From Candidatus Saccharibacteria bacterium UBA1103 (GTDB lineage: Bacteria > Patescibacteriota > Saccharimonadia > Saccharimonadales > Saccharimonadaceae): a stretch of 14,316 bases of DNA. Both the position numbers and the translations under genes were made by a program. This document shows, one piece after another, positions 5,635 to 13,806 of the stretch (within the stretch, counting starts at the first letter, position 1; each line of letters starts with the position of its first letter). Under the pieces are notes generated by a model, which made no database searches, had not been told where the DNA came from, and saw only the letters and a list, made by a program, of their open reading frames with translations. Location of the stretch: the NCBI GenBank assembly GCA_905373275.1, contig CAJPSI010000012.1, positions 1-14,316 of the forward strand, in the 5' to 3' direction.

Positions 5635-7036
5635 TGTTCCTACTCCAAATAGGCGTAACGCCGTCGTTAATAGTGATGTGACGATCAGCCAGCCGGTCTC
5701 GCAGTTGGTCAGACTTAGCCCAGTCCTTCACTCTCCTTGCCTTCTGACGCTGAGCGATAAGCTCGTAGTCTTCGGGCGGGATGTCGGGCGTGGTCTCCCC
5801 TACTTTAATACCGAGAAGCTGATCGCCGGTTTCGATGAGCAGATCTAGGGCAGCTAGGTCAGTCTGATCTGGGCTAAATAGATTGTATGCTTGGTCGAGA
5901 TGTCGAAGAGCGCCGGGAGTATCGAGGTCGTTCTCCAGAGCGGAGACTAGCTGCTCAACTAGCTGATGGACTTGCTCGGTCTGCTCTTGGCTGGGATTAT
6001 CCGATACCTGCCAGCGCAGGACGGCAACCTCTTGCCAGTGATGGCGCCGATTGTGAGCGGCGGTCAGACTCTGCCAGCTGAAGTTAGTGGCACTACGATA
6101 ATGTGACTGTAGGACCAGTACCCGAAAATCAAGCGGACTGTAGTTTCTGCTAATCAGGTCGGGCAAGGTAAAGAAATTGTGGGCTGATTTCGACATTTTC
6201 GCACCGTCGACCAGTAAATGCTCGTTATGGACGAAGAAGTTGGCATAGAGCTCGGGCTGATCGCCGGCTGTACTCTGGGCAATCTCGTTCTCATGGTGCG
6301 GAAAGATGAGGTCAACCCCGCCGGTGTGGATGTCGAAAGGTTGCCCCAGATTGTGACTACTCATGACCGAGCATTCAATATGCCAGCCGGGACGACCCGC
6401 CAGGTGAGTACCGTCAGCCAGAGTAAAATCCCAAGCCGGCTCGCCGGGCTTTTGCTTCTTCCAGAGGGCAAAATCGCTCGGGTTATCCTTGTCGTATTCG
6501 TCGTTCATAATCCTCTCTTGATGGTGGCTGTGGAGGTCAATATGAGACAGCTGACCATACTGACGCTTCTTGGCGTATGTATCGACTGAGAAATAGATGC
6601 CGTCGCTAGCGACATAGGCTACTTTCTGATCCAATAGCCTCAGGATAAGCTGTTGGATCTCGGCGATGCTATCGGTGGCTTTGACCAAGGTGATATCGTC
6701 AATGTTGTTGCCCACCGCCCTCATCTCATCAAGAAAGATTTGCTGATAATGGTCGGTTAAGCGTTGAAGTGCCTGCCTCGGCGGCCGGTCGGGATATTTG
6801 GCCAGTGAGTCTCTGATGGTCTTGTCGTCAACGTCGGTGATATTCATCACATGCTTGGTGGTACCGAAGCACTGCTTGAGCGTCCGGCGCAAGATGTCGG
6901 CATAAATGTACGAGCTTAGATTACCGATATGAGCGTGGTTGTAAACCGTCGGACCGCAAGAATACATTCGGACGGAGTCGGGGCGAAGCGGTGTGAACTG
7001 CCGGAGCTGATGCCCTCTGGTGTTAAACAGCTGCAT
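5627..7036 (-). CDS. cysS: Cysteinyl-tRNA synthetase
   Basis: A class Ia aminoacyl-tRNA synthetase that charges tRNA-Cys with cysteine. Residues 27-39 are CGPTVYNHAHIGN, giving the first zinc Cys and the HIGH-type signature. DVDDKTI is at 69-75, GWHIEC (second zinc Cys) at 217-222, the zinc-ligand segment HTGGVDLIFPHHENE at 237-251, and KMSKS at 280-284. The C-terminal anticodon-binding region follows, and the total of 469 residues is normal for the family. Two ATGs are adjacent. The AAGGAG Shine-Dalgarno lies only 2 bases before the first (7039) but 5 before the second (7036), so I chose the second. The start lies inside the end of the DHH gene, consistent with an operon. Confidence 0.96.
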   Translation of the reverse strand: MQLFNTRGHQLRQFTPLRPDSVRMYSCGPTVYNHAHIGNLSSYIYADILRRTLKQCFGTTKHVMNITDVDDKTIRDSLAKYPDRPPRQALQRLTDHYQQIFLDEMRAVGNNIDDITLVKATDSIAEIQQLILRLLDQKVAYVASDGIYFSVDTYAKKRQYGQLSHIDLHSHHQERIMNDEYDKDNPSDFALWKKQKPGEPAWDFTLADGTHLAGRPGWHIECSVMSSHNLGQPFDIHTGGVDLIFPHHENEIAQSTAGDQPELYANFFVHNEHLLVDGAKMSKSAHNFFTLPDLISRNYSPLDFRVLVLQSHYRSATNFSWQSLTAAHNRRHHWQEVAVLRWQVSDNPSQEQTEQVHQLVEQLVSALENDLDTPGALRHLDQAYNLFSPDQTDLAALDLLIETGDQLLGIKVGETTPDIPPEDYELIAQRQKARRVKDWAKSDQLRDRLADRHITINDGVTPIWSRNND

Positions 7037-8165
7037 CATCGCTCCTTTGCCTGACTCGGAAGCTGCCTAGCTTCGCCTGATCAAGGCTGGCGTGACTTCC
7101 CTTTTCAGCTGCTTGCTCCGCCTTAGCTAGAGCGTTGTCAACATTGCGACTTGCTTTGTCCTCACCCACCCCGGCGTCGTACTCCCGGTAGACCTGAGCC
7201 AGCTGGTCGGTCAGGTCCGGCAGGAAGTCATCTAGACTGGCGTAAGTACGAAAGCCGGCGGCATAAGGGTGTCCGTCGCCACCGAAGCGCTTGGCCAACA
7301 GATTGGACACGGGGATGTTGGAGCGGATCTTGCCGGTCAGCTTGTCGTCAGGGTACGTCTTAATGCCGATGGCGACATCGACACCGGTCACTTGGCGCAT
7401 CTCGTCAATCACCAGCATGGTCGGGTTGTATTCGTTGCTGTACTCATGAATCTCCTCGAACGGTATATGGATAAAGGCGGTGCGACCGTCATTTAGATAG
7501 TCAATACGTTCAATTAGTTTGCCCTTATAGCTCAAGATGCGGGGCGACTTCTTCATCAGCTCTCGCCTGGCCTCTTCGACCTTGGCCGGACCGGCGCCGA
7601 GCCGGACCAGGCCGGCACAAGTCTCGAAACTGTCGGCGGTAGTTGACTCGGTTGATAGTCCTAGGGAGTCAGCTTGGATGGAAATGAAAAGGTCAGTAGC
7701 AGCCACCGGGGATATCGTCCAGACCTCTTCCTTGGCGATGGTGTAGATTAGCTCACCGGTGGCAACCGCCCTGTCGCTAAAGATGTACTCCGCCTCGAAA
7801 GGCAGATCCGGCTCGACGCCGACATGGTGATCAAGGACGATGACGGGGTGAGTGGTGAAGAAGTTCATCACCGCCGGGTTGTCAATCGTCTTGCTCATCA
7901 GCGTCTTAGATGAAGTGTCAACGATGATGGCGATATCTGCTCCGGTCGGGAAATCGTTGGTCACCCTGCTCCAGCCCTCAATGTAGCGCAGGTAGGTCGG
8001 TATCTGGACGGGGCAATGCATGGTTACCGCCTTGCCCTGCTCGGCAAGAATCTCCTCTAGTGCCAAAGCTGAGCCGAGCGAGTCGCCGTCAGGATTCTCA
8101 GCTTGGCAGACCACGACTGACTCTGCATGCTCAATCAGCTGACGAACCCGGTCGGTTAGAATCAT
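7023..8165 (-). CDS. DHH family phosphoesterase (NrnA/RecJ-like)
   Basis: A 380-residue DHH/DHHA1 phosphoesterase, the family that includes nano-RNase/pAp phosphatase NrnA and cyclic-dinucleotide phosphodiesterases. Visible motifs are NPDGDSLGS (24-32), IVDTSS with Asp83, the name-giving LDHHVG with DHH at 112-114, QADSLGLST with Asp166, and the DHHA1 substrate motif GGDGHPYAAGF at 295-305. The C-terminal 50 residues are charged and probably disordered. In most relatives a metal-binding His lies two residues before the Pro-Asp of motif I (HxNPDGD). Here that position is Ala22 (AENPDGD). The likely role is degradation of short RNA oligomers or pAp; the exact substrate is open. The ATG at 8165 lies 6 bases after an extended TATAAT and lacks a Shine-Dalgarno. 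First gene of the operon with cysS. Confidence 0.9.
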   Translation of the reverse strand: MILTDRVRQLIEHAESVVVCQAENPDGDSLGSALALEEILAEQGKAVTMHCPVQIPTYLRYIEGWSRVTNDFPTGADIAIIVDTSSKTLMSKTIDNPAVMNFFTTHPVIVLDHHVGVEPDLPFEAEYIFSDRAVATGELIYTIAKEEVWTISPVAATDLFISIQADSLGLSTESTTADSFETCAGLVRLGAGPAKVEEARRELMKKSPRILSYKGKLIERIDYLNDGRTAFIHIPFEEIHEYSNEYNPTMLVIDEMRQVTGVDVAIGIKTYPDDKLTGKIRSNIPVSNLLAKRFGGDGHPYAAGFRTYASLDDFLPDLTDQLAQVYREYDAGVGEDKASRNVDNALAKAEQAAEKGSHASLDQAKLGSFRVRQRSDDAAV

Positions 8166-8171
8166 AGGGCT

Positions 8172-8180
8172 ATTATACCA
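8172..8180 (-). promoter_or_regulatory. Extended -10 promoter of the DHH-cysS operon
   Basis: On the minus strand 8180-8172 is TGGTATAAT, a perfect extended -10. Exactly 6 bases separate it from the ATG at 8165, so the predicted start site coincides with the start codon. Confidence 0.75.
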
Positions 8181-8196
8181 TCTTTGGGATGCCGTC

Positions 8197-8215
8197 AGAG
8201 CTCGGGGTGAGCTCT
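8197..8215 (-). other. Stem-loop directly after the M16-like gene
   Basis: A 7-bp perfect stem AGAGCTC / GAGCTCT with the loop ACCCC (minus strand) begins at the base after the TAA of the gene ending at 8216. No U-tract follows on the minus strand, so it may stabilise the 3' end or act as a weak terminator ahead of the DHH promoter. Confidence 0.45.
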
Positions 8216-9196
8216 TTAGCGAGACGCTCCGCCGCTAGGTGACTTATCAGTATAGTCATCTTCCCAGCGGGGTTGATAGCTGATCTCGGCAAGCTCCAGC
8301 TTAGTCAGCACCTGCCTGATATTGGCCGCCGTCAAAAGAGAGCTTACTCCGGCCTGCCCGGTTAGTACGTTTAGGTCGCTGTGGATGTCGATTAACGTCC
8401 GGTCATCGACCAACTCTTTGAGACGAGTGGCCAGTCCGTCCAAGGACGACTGGTTCGGTGTCGGGAGTGAAGCGAGAGCGCTACTTAGTCGCTGTTTGAT
8501 CCGGCGATGAATTGGGCGTCGACGCAGGAGGAAGCTCTGTCTGAGGGTGACTTGCCCTTTAGAGCCATCAATGATGGCGCCATAGGGGTACAATCCCAAG
8601 TCAGCGACCGTTTGTCTGGTTATCTGCCACCAGACACCCCGGGCAATTAGCCGAAAAATGATCATTTCCGCTATTGTCGGGTTCGTTACTACTAAGCTGG
8701 TAGTCATCTTTTCGAATAGCTCAGGTCGACGCCTCATCCGAAAGAGACCCCGGTGACAATTCTCTTCATCCGGCTCCGGTGTATAGATCAGTCGGTCTAT
8801 CTGATCCGAGGGGATGAATCTCATCCGAGTCAGTTGATCCAGCTCAGCTCGCAACCCTGTCCAATTCATCACTGTGTAGCGAGTGCCCAGCTCAGCTTCG
8901 ACTTCGTCGAGACAGCTGCGTACTACGGTATCGGGGATGGCTCGACCGGACTGAGCAACGTATTCGTCTATCGCCGGCACTATATCAGTACAGCAGTCAA
9001 CTGTTAGATAAATGTAATGGAGAAAGCTCTCGCCGCCGACGTAACTAGCCGGGTATGGCGGCATCGGATAATGCTCAGCCAGGAACCGGTCAAGTTGATG
9101 AATGAAGCAGTGCTCGTAGAGATGAATAACCCGTTCGTCAATATCGCCATCAACATGCAGCCAGTAGTGACGAGTAATCGGTCGAGAACTAATCAT
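8216..9196 (-). CDS. Divergent M16-like zinc metallopeptidase, putative catalytic subunit
   Basis: A 326-residue protein with the inverted zinc motif of M16 peptidases, HxxEH, at 25-29 (HLYEH). Glutamates sit about 70-73 residues later in LDEVEAELG (E98, E100, E102), close to the 74-77 residue spacing to the third zinc ligand in known M16 enzymes. In the second half, ITRQTVADLGLYPYGA resembles the LRExxGLAY segment of M16 C-terminal domains. It is shorter than a typical M16B subunit (about 420 residues). The upstream neighbour appears paralogous: HRRIKQ at a similar place in the second half and a similar end (EISY versus WISY), but without the zinc motif. I chose the ATG at 9196. It has GGAG 9 bases upstream and overlaps the upstream stop by 8 bases, while an ATG at 9250 would add an unlikely tail. 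No signal peptide is seen. The family call rests on motif reading only. Confidence 0.6.
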   Translation of the reverse strand: MISSRPITRHYWLHVDGDIDERVIHLYEHCFIHQLDRFLAEHYPMPPYPASYVGGESFLHYIYLTVDCCTDIVPAIDEYVAQSGRAIPDTVVRSCLDEVEAELGTRYTVMNWTGLRAELDQLTRMRFIPSDQIDRLIYTPEPDEENCHRGLFRMRRRPELFEKMTTSLVVTNPTIAEMIIFRLIARGVWWQITRQTVADLGLYPYGAIIDGSKGQVTLRQSFLLRRRPIHRRIKQRLSSALASLPTPNQSSLDGLATRLKELVDDRTLIDIHSDLNVLTGQAGVSSLLTAANIRQVLTKLELAEISYQPRWEDDYTDKSPSGGASR

Positions 9197-10193
9197 TCTC
9201 TTCTCCGTTGAGAATAAATGGCTGGAAGCTGCCGGCGGGTACTTGATCATAGCTAATCCACCAGAGGGATACCCCGGCTATGGCGTCAAGAATGCGATGA
9301 GGCGATAGGTAACTCTCCATCTGGCTATCGGGTATGATAATGCCGAGATTACGATAGGTGTCACCCGGCCCCGGTGAGCTCCAACCCTGACAATGGCGCC
9401 GGATGGCCGACCTGATATTACGGCGCATTTGCCGAGGTGAATTGACTGCCAAGCGTTGGACTTGGTTAAGCTGGTCAAGCACGGTTTGCTTGATCCTGCG
9501 GTGATGGCGGTGGTCGTCTCGGATGATGAGGCGATAGTGCAGGACGACTTCGTCGTCATAGTCGTAGCAAGTATTTTCCCTAAGATGACCGCCGTACTGA
9601 ACTAAACCTTGTTCGACATAGCTAGCCAGAATGTATAGTGGCACCGGGGCGATAACTCTATTCGACACTTGACCATCCAGCCGGAAGGATACAGTGACAG
9701 AAGAAAAGGATCGTTCGGCTCGCCGTAGCTGCAACCAGTCCGGCTTAGTGTAGCTGACTAGCGGTGATTGGTCGGTGCCGGTTTCAACTACGCCGCCACT
9801 GAGGTCTAGCTTGGTGAAGGGGCGACGTAATAGCTCGGCTAGCTGTTCGCTCAGTCTACCCCGACTGTTGACTCGAGCTATCTGCCCTATCTCGGTCTCG
9901 GTCCGGCTAAGACTAAGGTGTATCAGCTCCTCAGACAAGGCTACTGAGGGCATCTCGTTGATGATCTGCTCTATCTGCCCTACTGCCTGATCGTCATACA
10001 GTCGGACATTAATGGTGGCTCGCCGGCTGTTAAAGTTGACCATCAGGATACAGATAGTGCTAGGAATGAGGCGATATCTTTCGATCAGCTCTCGCTGGAT
10101 ATATAGGTAGACATAATGACAAAGGATATCTGCCGGGTAGACATTAGTTTGATCAAGCGGTAGATAGTAGAATAGATGCTTTTCGATTGACAT
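9189..10193 (-). CDS. Paralogous M16-like protein lacking the zinc motif (putative non-catalytic partner)
   Basis: A 334-residue protein that appears paralogous to the one encoded just downstream. Aligned over the first helix, ILCHYVY (23-29 region) replaces HLYEHCF, so the first His becomes Asp23, the catalytic Glu becomes Cys25, and only the last His (His26) is kept. In the second half, GGHLRENTCYDYDD (201-214) resembles the LRExxGxAY segment of M16 domains. HRRIKQ at 231-236 and the end LWWISY at 310-315 also match the partner. Known M16B systems often pair an active subunit with an inactive homologue, which is the arrangement inferred here. No signal peptide or membrane segment is evident. 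The ATG at 10193 has only a weak GAG upstream. Its codons overlap the next gene by 8 bases, so the two are translationally coupled and probably made in equal amounts. Confidence 0.6.
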   Translation of the reverse strand: MSIEKHLFYYLPLDQTNVYPADILCHYVYLYIQRELIERYRLIPSTICILMVNFNSRRATINVRLYDDQAVGQIEQIINEMPSVALSEELIHLSLSRTETEIGQIARVNSRGRLSEQLAELLRRPFTKLDLSGGVVETGTDQSPLVSYTKPDWLQLRRAERSFSSVTVSFRLDGQVSNRVIAPVPLYILASYVEQGLVQYGGHLRENTCYDYDDEVVLHYRLIIRDDHRHHRRIKQTVLDQLNQVQRLAVNSPRQMRRNIRSAIRRHCQGWSSPGPGDTYRNLGIIIPDSQMESYLSPHRILDAIAGVSLWWISYDQVPAGSFQPFILNGEEND

Positions 10194-10311
10194 AATATAA
10201 CTCAGAGAGCTTCGTTATCCTGCTCTTAACACCATATTAGCAAAACGCTATGTTCGGCGTATGGGCAGATAGGTGTCGTTGTTGCAACCTTTCCTACGAT
10301 ATAATGTACTC
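10194..10311. promoter_or_regulatory. Divergent promoter region between the M16-like pair and the DUF6311-type gene
   Basis: This 118-base gap separates divergent genes. For the rightward gene, a perfect TATAAT at 10300-10305 is followed after 6 bases by ATG 10312, giving a leaderless transcript. For the leftward pair, the best candidate is TGCTAATAT on the minus strand (10242-10234), an extended -10 that would give a leader of about 34 bases. That is weaker evidence. No hairpin, operator-like palindrome or small gene stands out. Confidence 0.55.
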
Positions 10312-12048
10312 ATGCTAGGGCGAGGACAGTTGAAAAGATGGCAAGTGTTTACCCTAGGTGCGCTAATCGGTCTAGTCGTCTTTGGCTCTCTCTATGGCTT
10401 TAGGATAGTCAACCCTACTTACACTGACTGGATCTGGCATAGTGAGACTCATGACACGGCTCAACATCAGCTGGGCTGGGAGTTTTACCGAGCCGAATCG
10501 TCCGGCGGGATGATCAAGCGGTTGGCGCCACCGACCGGGCTGTCGATGGTCTTTATGGACGTTATTCCGCTAGTGGCACTGATGGTCAAGCCGCTAGCGG
10601 GTGCCTTACCGGCGAACTTTCAGTACTTTGGACTATGGGGGCTTGGCTGCTACATCCTAATGGGTGGGATAGGAGCGCTACTGGTTGACGCAGTTTGGCG
10701 TCGGACCGGATTAGCTAAGTCAGCCGGACTGCCCCGGCATTGGCTGGCAGTTGGCGCTGGGGCGAGCCTCTTTGTCCTCTCGCCGATAGTGCTGGCTCGT
10801 AGCTTTTATCATCCTGCCCTGGCCGGTCAATGGATAATCCTCTTGGGGATACTACTGGTGATAGAGACGCCGAGGCTTAAGTCGGCAGGTCGCCTAACGG
10901 CTATCTGGGCGGCTGTGCTCGCCGGGGCTATCTTGATCCACCCCTACTTCCTGCCAATGATGGGAGTGCTAATGGCGCTATCCATCGTTCGCTTGATTGA
11001 CCGGCAAGGTTGGTGTGGTCGGTGCCGCTGGCGAGCGTTAGCGATAATGACGATCGTCCCCGCCGCAGCTGCGGTAGGCATATTTTATTTAGTCGGAGGT
11101 TTTAGTTTGGGGACGGGGGCGGAGGTGTACGACCTGGCAGACAAGGGCTTTAATCTGCTGAGCTTCGCCAACCCGCTGGGCTACTCCATACTGCCCGCCT
11201 TCCCTAATCGCTCTACTTCCGGCGAGACGATGATGTGGCTGGGGCTCGGCGTCTGGTTGATGCTTTTGCTCGCTGCTTGGCTATGGCGAGGGAATTATCG
11301 AGTAGCTTGGCTTCACCTGAGGCGGTATTGGCGGCAACATCGCTGGATGTGTCGAGTCGGCTTGACCGTTTCTATACTGCTACTAGTCTTTGCCGTCGGA
11401 GTGCGAATTGATGCCGGCCCTGCGACTTTAGTCCAATATAGCGTGCCTAAGCCAATCTACGAGCTATGGTCAGCTTTTCGGGCTTCAGCTCGAGAAGCTT
11501 GGGTCTTTTACTATGCGACTATCCTGCTGGCCGGCTACTTCTTTGCTAGTGGGCTGACGAAGTGGCGAGAACACCATCACGGTCGGTCGGCGGGAGTAAT
11601 AGTGGCGATGATAATACTGATCGTAGTCGGCGTACAGGCGGTTGACATCTTGGCTAGCCCTCGAGCTATAGCCAAGCGAAGGGATTTCCGGCGAATTACC
11701 GGAACATCGGCTCAGTTCACACCTCTTGACCTTGGCTCAATTTATCATGGGCAGAAGCAACTGATCGCACTGGACGAGTCCTTTCGAGGTGACCAGTCGG
11801 GTACTTATATCATCGGTCGGACAGCACTTCGCTATGGTATGTCGCTCAATGCCGGCTTTTTCGCTCGCCTGCCCGATAGGGTGCGCCGTGAGCAGGCCAG
11901 CTGGCGAGCTAAACTGACGACGGGTCAGCTGACAGTACACAGGCTGGAGGGCGTGGTGCTCCTTACCGGAGATGATCGGATGGTAAAAACCCTACCCCAT
12001 TGGGTCAAGCACCGTCGGCTTGGTCGGTGGACGTTTCTGTATGTTTAG
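10312..12048 (+). CDS. Polytopic membrane protein, DUF6311-like (glycosyltransferase-C-like)
   Basis: A 578-residue integral membrane protein with about ten or more hydrophobic segments. The N-terminal pattern is one membrane helix (12-30), then NPTYTDWIW, then the loop HDTAQHQLGWEFYR (47-60), then LSMVFMDVIPLVALMVKPL and FQYFGLWGLGCYIL. It matches what I know of DUF6311 proteins (DPAQHYLGWxFFR, SIVFTDSIPLxALLxKPL, FQYFGLW). That architecture resembles GT-C enzymes and YfhO-like proteins, whose acidic first loop contacts a lipid-linked sugar. Here Asp48 sits in that loop. The C-terminal 100 residues are soluble and probably extracytoplasmic. The likely role is envelope glycan or glycolipid synthesis, by inference. 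An upstream GTG at 10273 is in frame, but the TATAAT at 10300-10305 lies downstream of it, so the ATG at 10312 is preferred. No terminator follows. Confidence 0.78.
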   Translation: MLGRGQLKRWQVFTLGALIGLVVFGSLYGFRIVNPTYTDWIWHSETHDTAQHQLGWEFYRAESSGGMIKRLAPPTGLSMVFMDVIPLVALMVKPLAGALPANFQYFGLWGLGCYILMGGIGALLVDAVWRRTGLAKSAGLPRHWLAVGAGASLFVLSPIVLARSFYHPALAGQWIILLGILLVIETPRLKSAGRLTAIWAAVLAGAILIHPYFLPMMGVLMALSIVRLIDRQGWCGRCRWRALAIMTIVPAAAAVGIFYLVGGFSLGTGAEVYDLADKGFNLLSFANPLGYSILPAFPNRSTSGETMMWLGLGVWLMLLLAAWLWRGNYRVAWLHLRRYWRQHRWMCRVGLTVSILLLVFAVGVRIDAGPATLVQYSVPKPIYELWSAFRASAREAWVFYYATILLAGYFFASGLTKWREHHHGRSAGVIVAMIILIVVGVQAVDILASPRAIAKRRDFRRITGTSAQFTPLDLGSIYHGQKQLIALDESFRGDQSGTYIIGRTALRYGMSLNAGFFARLPDRVRREQASWRAKLTTGQLTVHRLEGVVLLTGDDRMVKTLPHWVKHRRLGRWTFLYV

Positions 12049-12094
12049 TTCAGGCTAACACATCGGCGTGACATGGGGAAACGGTTAGAAATCG

Positions 12095-12736
12095 CTATAT
12101 CTCACGCCAGGCGTCAAGCCAGCGTTTATAAGCTTCCTTATAGTCAAGTTGTTCATGTGGAAAATCAATATCAATTTTGCGAGTAGAAGCATCTTTAACG
12201 AGAAGACGCAGCGCCTCGCCGGTTAGCTCAACTCCTCTGGTATTTCTACCCTGCGTGGGCAGCTTCAAGTAATTGCCGGCCCCAAGCTTTGTTAGGATCT
12301 CCCTCTGGGAGTGCTTCTTAAATAAATACAGATGACCGGCGCTATCCCAACGAATTTCGACTAGCATCATGTCGCAAGACGGGAAGTATTCCTTCTTGAA
12401 TTTCAAAGCCGTCTCTGCGTCTACCGACCATGATACTTTGACACCTCTGATTGGCAAATTATGCGGAATAGTGATTGTTTTAATTGATAACGGTTCATCG
12501 TTCACTATGACGTCTATTTCCGGCTCGGTAATAGCAATGTCGGTGTTTACTCTATCTAGTCCGAACTTATACATCAGTAAGGCGATTAGTATCTTTTCAC
12601 GTACCGATCCGACTTCCATGCCTACCTTGCCGTTGCGTTGACTCTCTAGTTCTGCCAATAGGAACAGACGAGGCAACTTCTGTCGGATTTGCCTGACTAC
12701 TTGTTGATCGTCAAATAATTCGTCGTATACACTCAT
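12095..12736 (-). CDS. ThaI-like type II restriction endonuclease
   Basis: A 213-residue protein matching my recollection of the ThaI family of type II endonucleases; ThaI cleaves CGCG. Recognisable blocks are KLPRLFLLAELE (20-31), KVGMEVGSVREKILIALL (37-54), the nuclease core ITEPEIDV...LSIKT with Asp75 and Lys86 as PD-(D/E)xK-type residues, GVKVSWSVD (98-106), CDMMLVEIRW (121-130), YLKLP followed by GRNTRGVEL, and a final YKRWLDAW. The ATG overlaps the methyltransferase stop as ATGA, with no good Shine-Dalgarno, so translation is probably coupled to and follows the methyltransferase. No controller gene is present. Base composition is visibly AT-richer than in the genes to the left (some 60-base lines near 40% GC), consistent with acquisition. 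The near absence of CGCG in the window supports the predicted specificity. Confidence 0.8.
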   Translation of the reverse strand: MSVYDELFDDQQVVRQIRQKLPRLFLLAELESQRNGKVGMEVGSVREKILIALLMYKFGLDRVNTDIAITEPEIDVIVNDEPLSIKTITIPHNLPIRGVKVSWSVDAETALKFKKEYFPSCDMMLVEIRWDSAGHLYLFKKHSQREILTKLGAGNYLKLPTQGRNTRGVELTGEALRLLVKDASTRKIDIDFPHEQLDYKEAYKRWLDAWREI

Positions 12737-13791
12737 CCTGCGATACTAAGCTCCCGGGGAAGCTCCTCCAATGAACCGGCACGGTTGTAGTGATCCTGAT
12801 CGAGGATATCGAGAAGCATCTGCGCTAGATGCCAACCAAAGACAGGGGCAACAGCGTTGCCAATCTGCCGATAAGCGTCGGTGATTGACGAGACGAAGAT
12901 GAAATCATCAGGAAACGACTGAATACGGGCAGCCTCACGAGCGGACAAGCGTCGATCCAGGCAGTAATGAAACTCTATGTTGCCATGATGCTCAGCTCGC
13001 ATCGTCGGACCGGGTCTATCTGCCCTGGTTCGACTGTTGCCTTGAGTGCCTGGAAATAGCTTTGCTTTGGAATAGCCAAAGTTCGGCAGCTTTCTCTGTT
13101 GGTAGTCATCCTCTATGTCACCAATCGCCTCTTTGAGGGTTATCCAAGGAGGTAATCTATCGCCGGTTTTTGAGTGGGTCGGGCTGACCCATGGTAAACA
13201 GGCGTTGATATCGTGACGGATGCCAATAATTATTACTCTCTCACGAGTCTGAGGTACACCATAATTAGCCGTGTTTAATAGTCGATACTCTACGTGATAA
13301 CCTAGATTTGTAAAATCATCAGTGATGGTCTTAATAGCGAGACCATTCTGCCAAGATAGTAACCCCTTCACATTCTCGGCCAAGAATACTTTGGGCCTAG
13401 TTAACTCTATTACTTTTGCCATACTCTGATACAGCTTGCCTCGCTTGACATTTAGCCCACCCCTCTTGCCGGCCAGGCTGAAGTCCTGACAGGGGAAGCC
13501 ACCGGTAACTACATCAGCTTCAGGAAAGGTAATCTCGCTCCGACTCCGCATTAGAGGTGGGTCGCTTTCCCCGTCGTCGAGACCGAGTAACTTGGTGATG
13601 TCACCACAAATAATATTCGAATGGGGAAAGTTGAGTTGCCATGTCTTAGTAGCCCGCTCGTTAATGTCGTTAGCCCAAACGATCTTAAAAGGGTTCTTGT
13701 GATACTTCCTGCCGAGGGAACTGAACCCACCCAAAAGCCCAAGATCAAGCCCGCCGCAGCCGGAAAAGAGGGAAATCACCCTATAACTCAT
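12733..13791 (-). CDS. DNA (cytosine-5) methyltransferase of a type II R-M system
   Basis: A 352-residue enzyme that transfers a methyl group from S-adenosylmethionine to carbon 5 of cytosine. Motifs are in the canonical order: I FSGCGGLDLG (9-18), IV GGFPCQDFS with catalytic Cys101, VI ENVKGL (139-144), VIII QTRERV (181-186), then a short target-recognition region around 200-275, IX RLSAREAARIQSFPDDF (281-297) and X QIGNAVAP (309-316). The short variable region fits a monospecific enzyme. Paired with the ThaI-like endonuclease by an ATGA overlap, it should protect CGCG. I chose the ATG at 13791 because a TGTTATAAT promoter lies 6 bases upstream and motif I then starts 8 residues in. An ATG at 13821 would lie upstream of that promoter. 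The gene ends in TGA, showing TGA is a stop codon here. Confidence 0.93.
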   Translation of the reverse strand: MSYRVISLFSGCGGLDLGLLGGFSSLGRKYHKNPFKIVWANDINERATKTWQLNFPHSNIICGDITKLLGLDDGESDPPLMRSRSEITFPEADVVTGGFPCQDFSLAGKRGGLNVKRGKLYQSMAKVIELTRPKVFLAENVKGLLSWQNGLAIKTITDDFTNLGYHVEYRLLNTANYGVPQTRERVIIIGIRHDINACLPWVSPTHSKTGDRLPPWITLKEAIGDIEDDYQQRKLPNFGYSKAKLFPGTQGNSRTRADRPGPTMRAEHHGNIEFHYCLDRRLSAREAARIQSFPDDFIFVSSITDAYRQIGNAVAPVFGWHLAQMLLDILDQDHYNRAGSLEELPRELSIAG

Positions 13792-13797
13792 GTTGAA

Positions 13798-13806
13798 ATT
13801 ATAACA
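13798..13806 (-). promoter_or_regulatory. Extended -10 promoter of the R-M operon
   Basis: On the minus strand 13806-13798 is TGTTATAAT, a perfect extended -10. Six bases separate it from the ATG at 13791. No consensus -35 is seen. The geometry matches the other leaderless genes. Confidence 0.72.

Noticed and set aside
12733..12735. Alternative genetic code with TGA read as an amino acid
   Set aside because: TGA ends the methyltransferase right after its normal C-terminus, so TGA acts as a stop.
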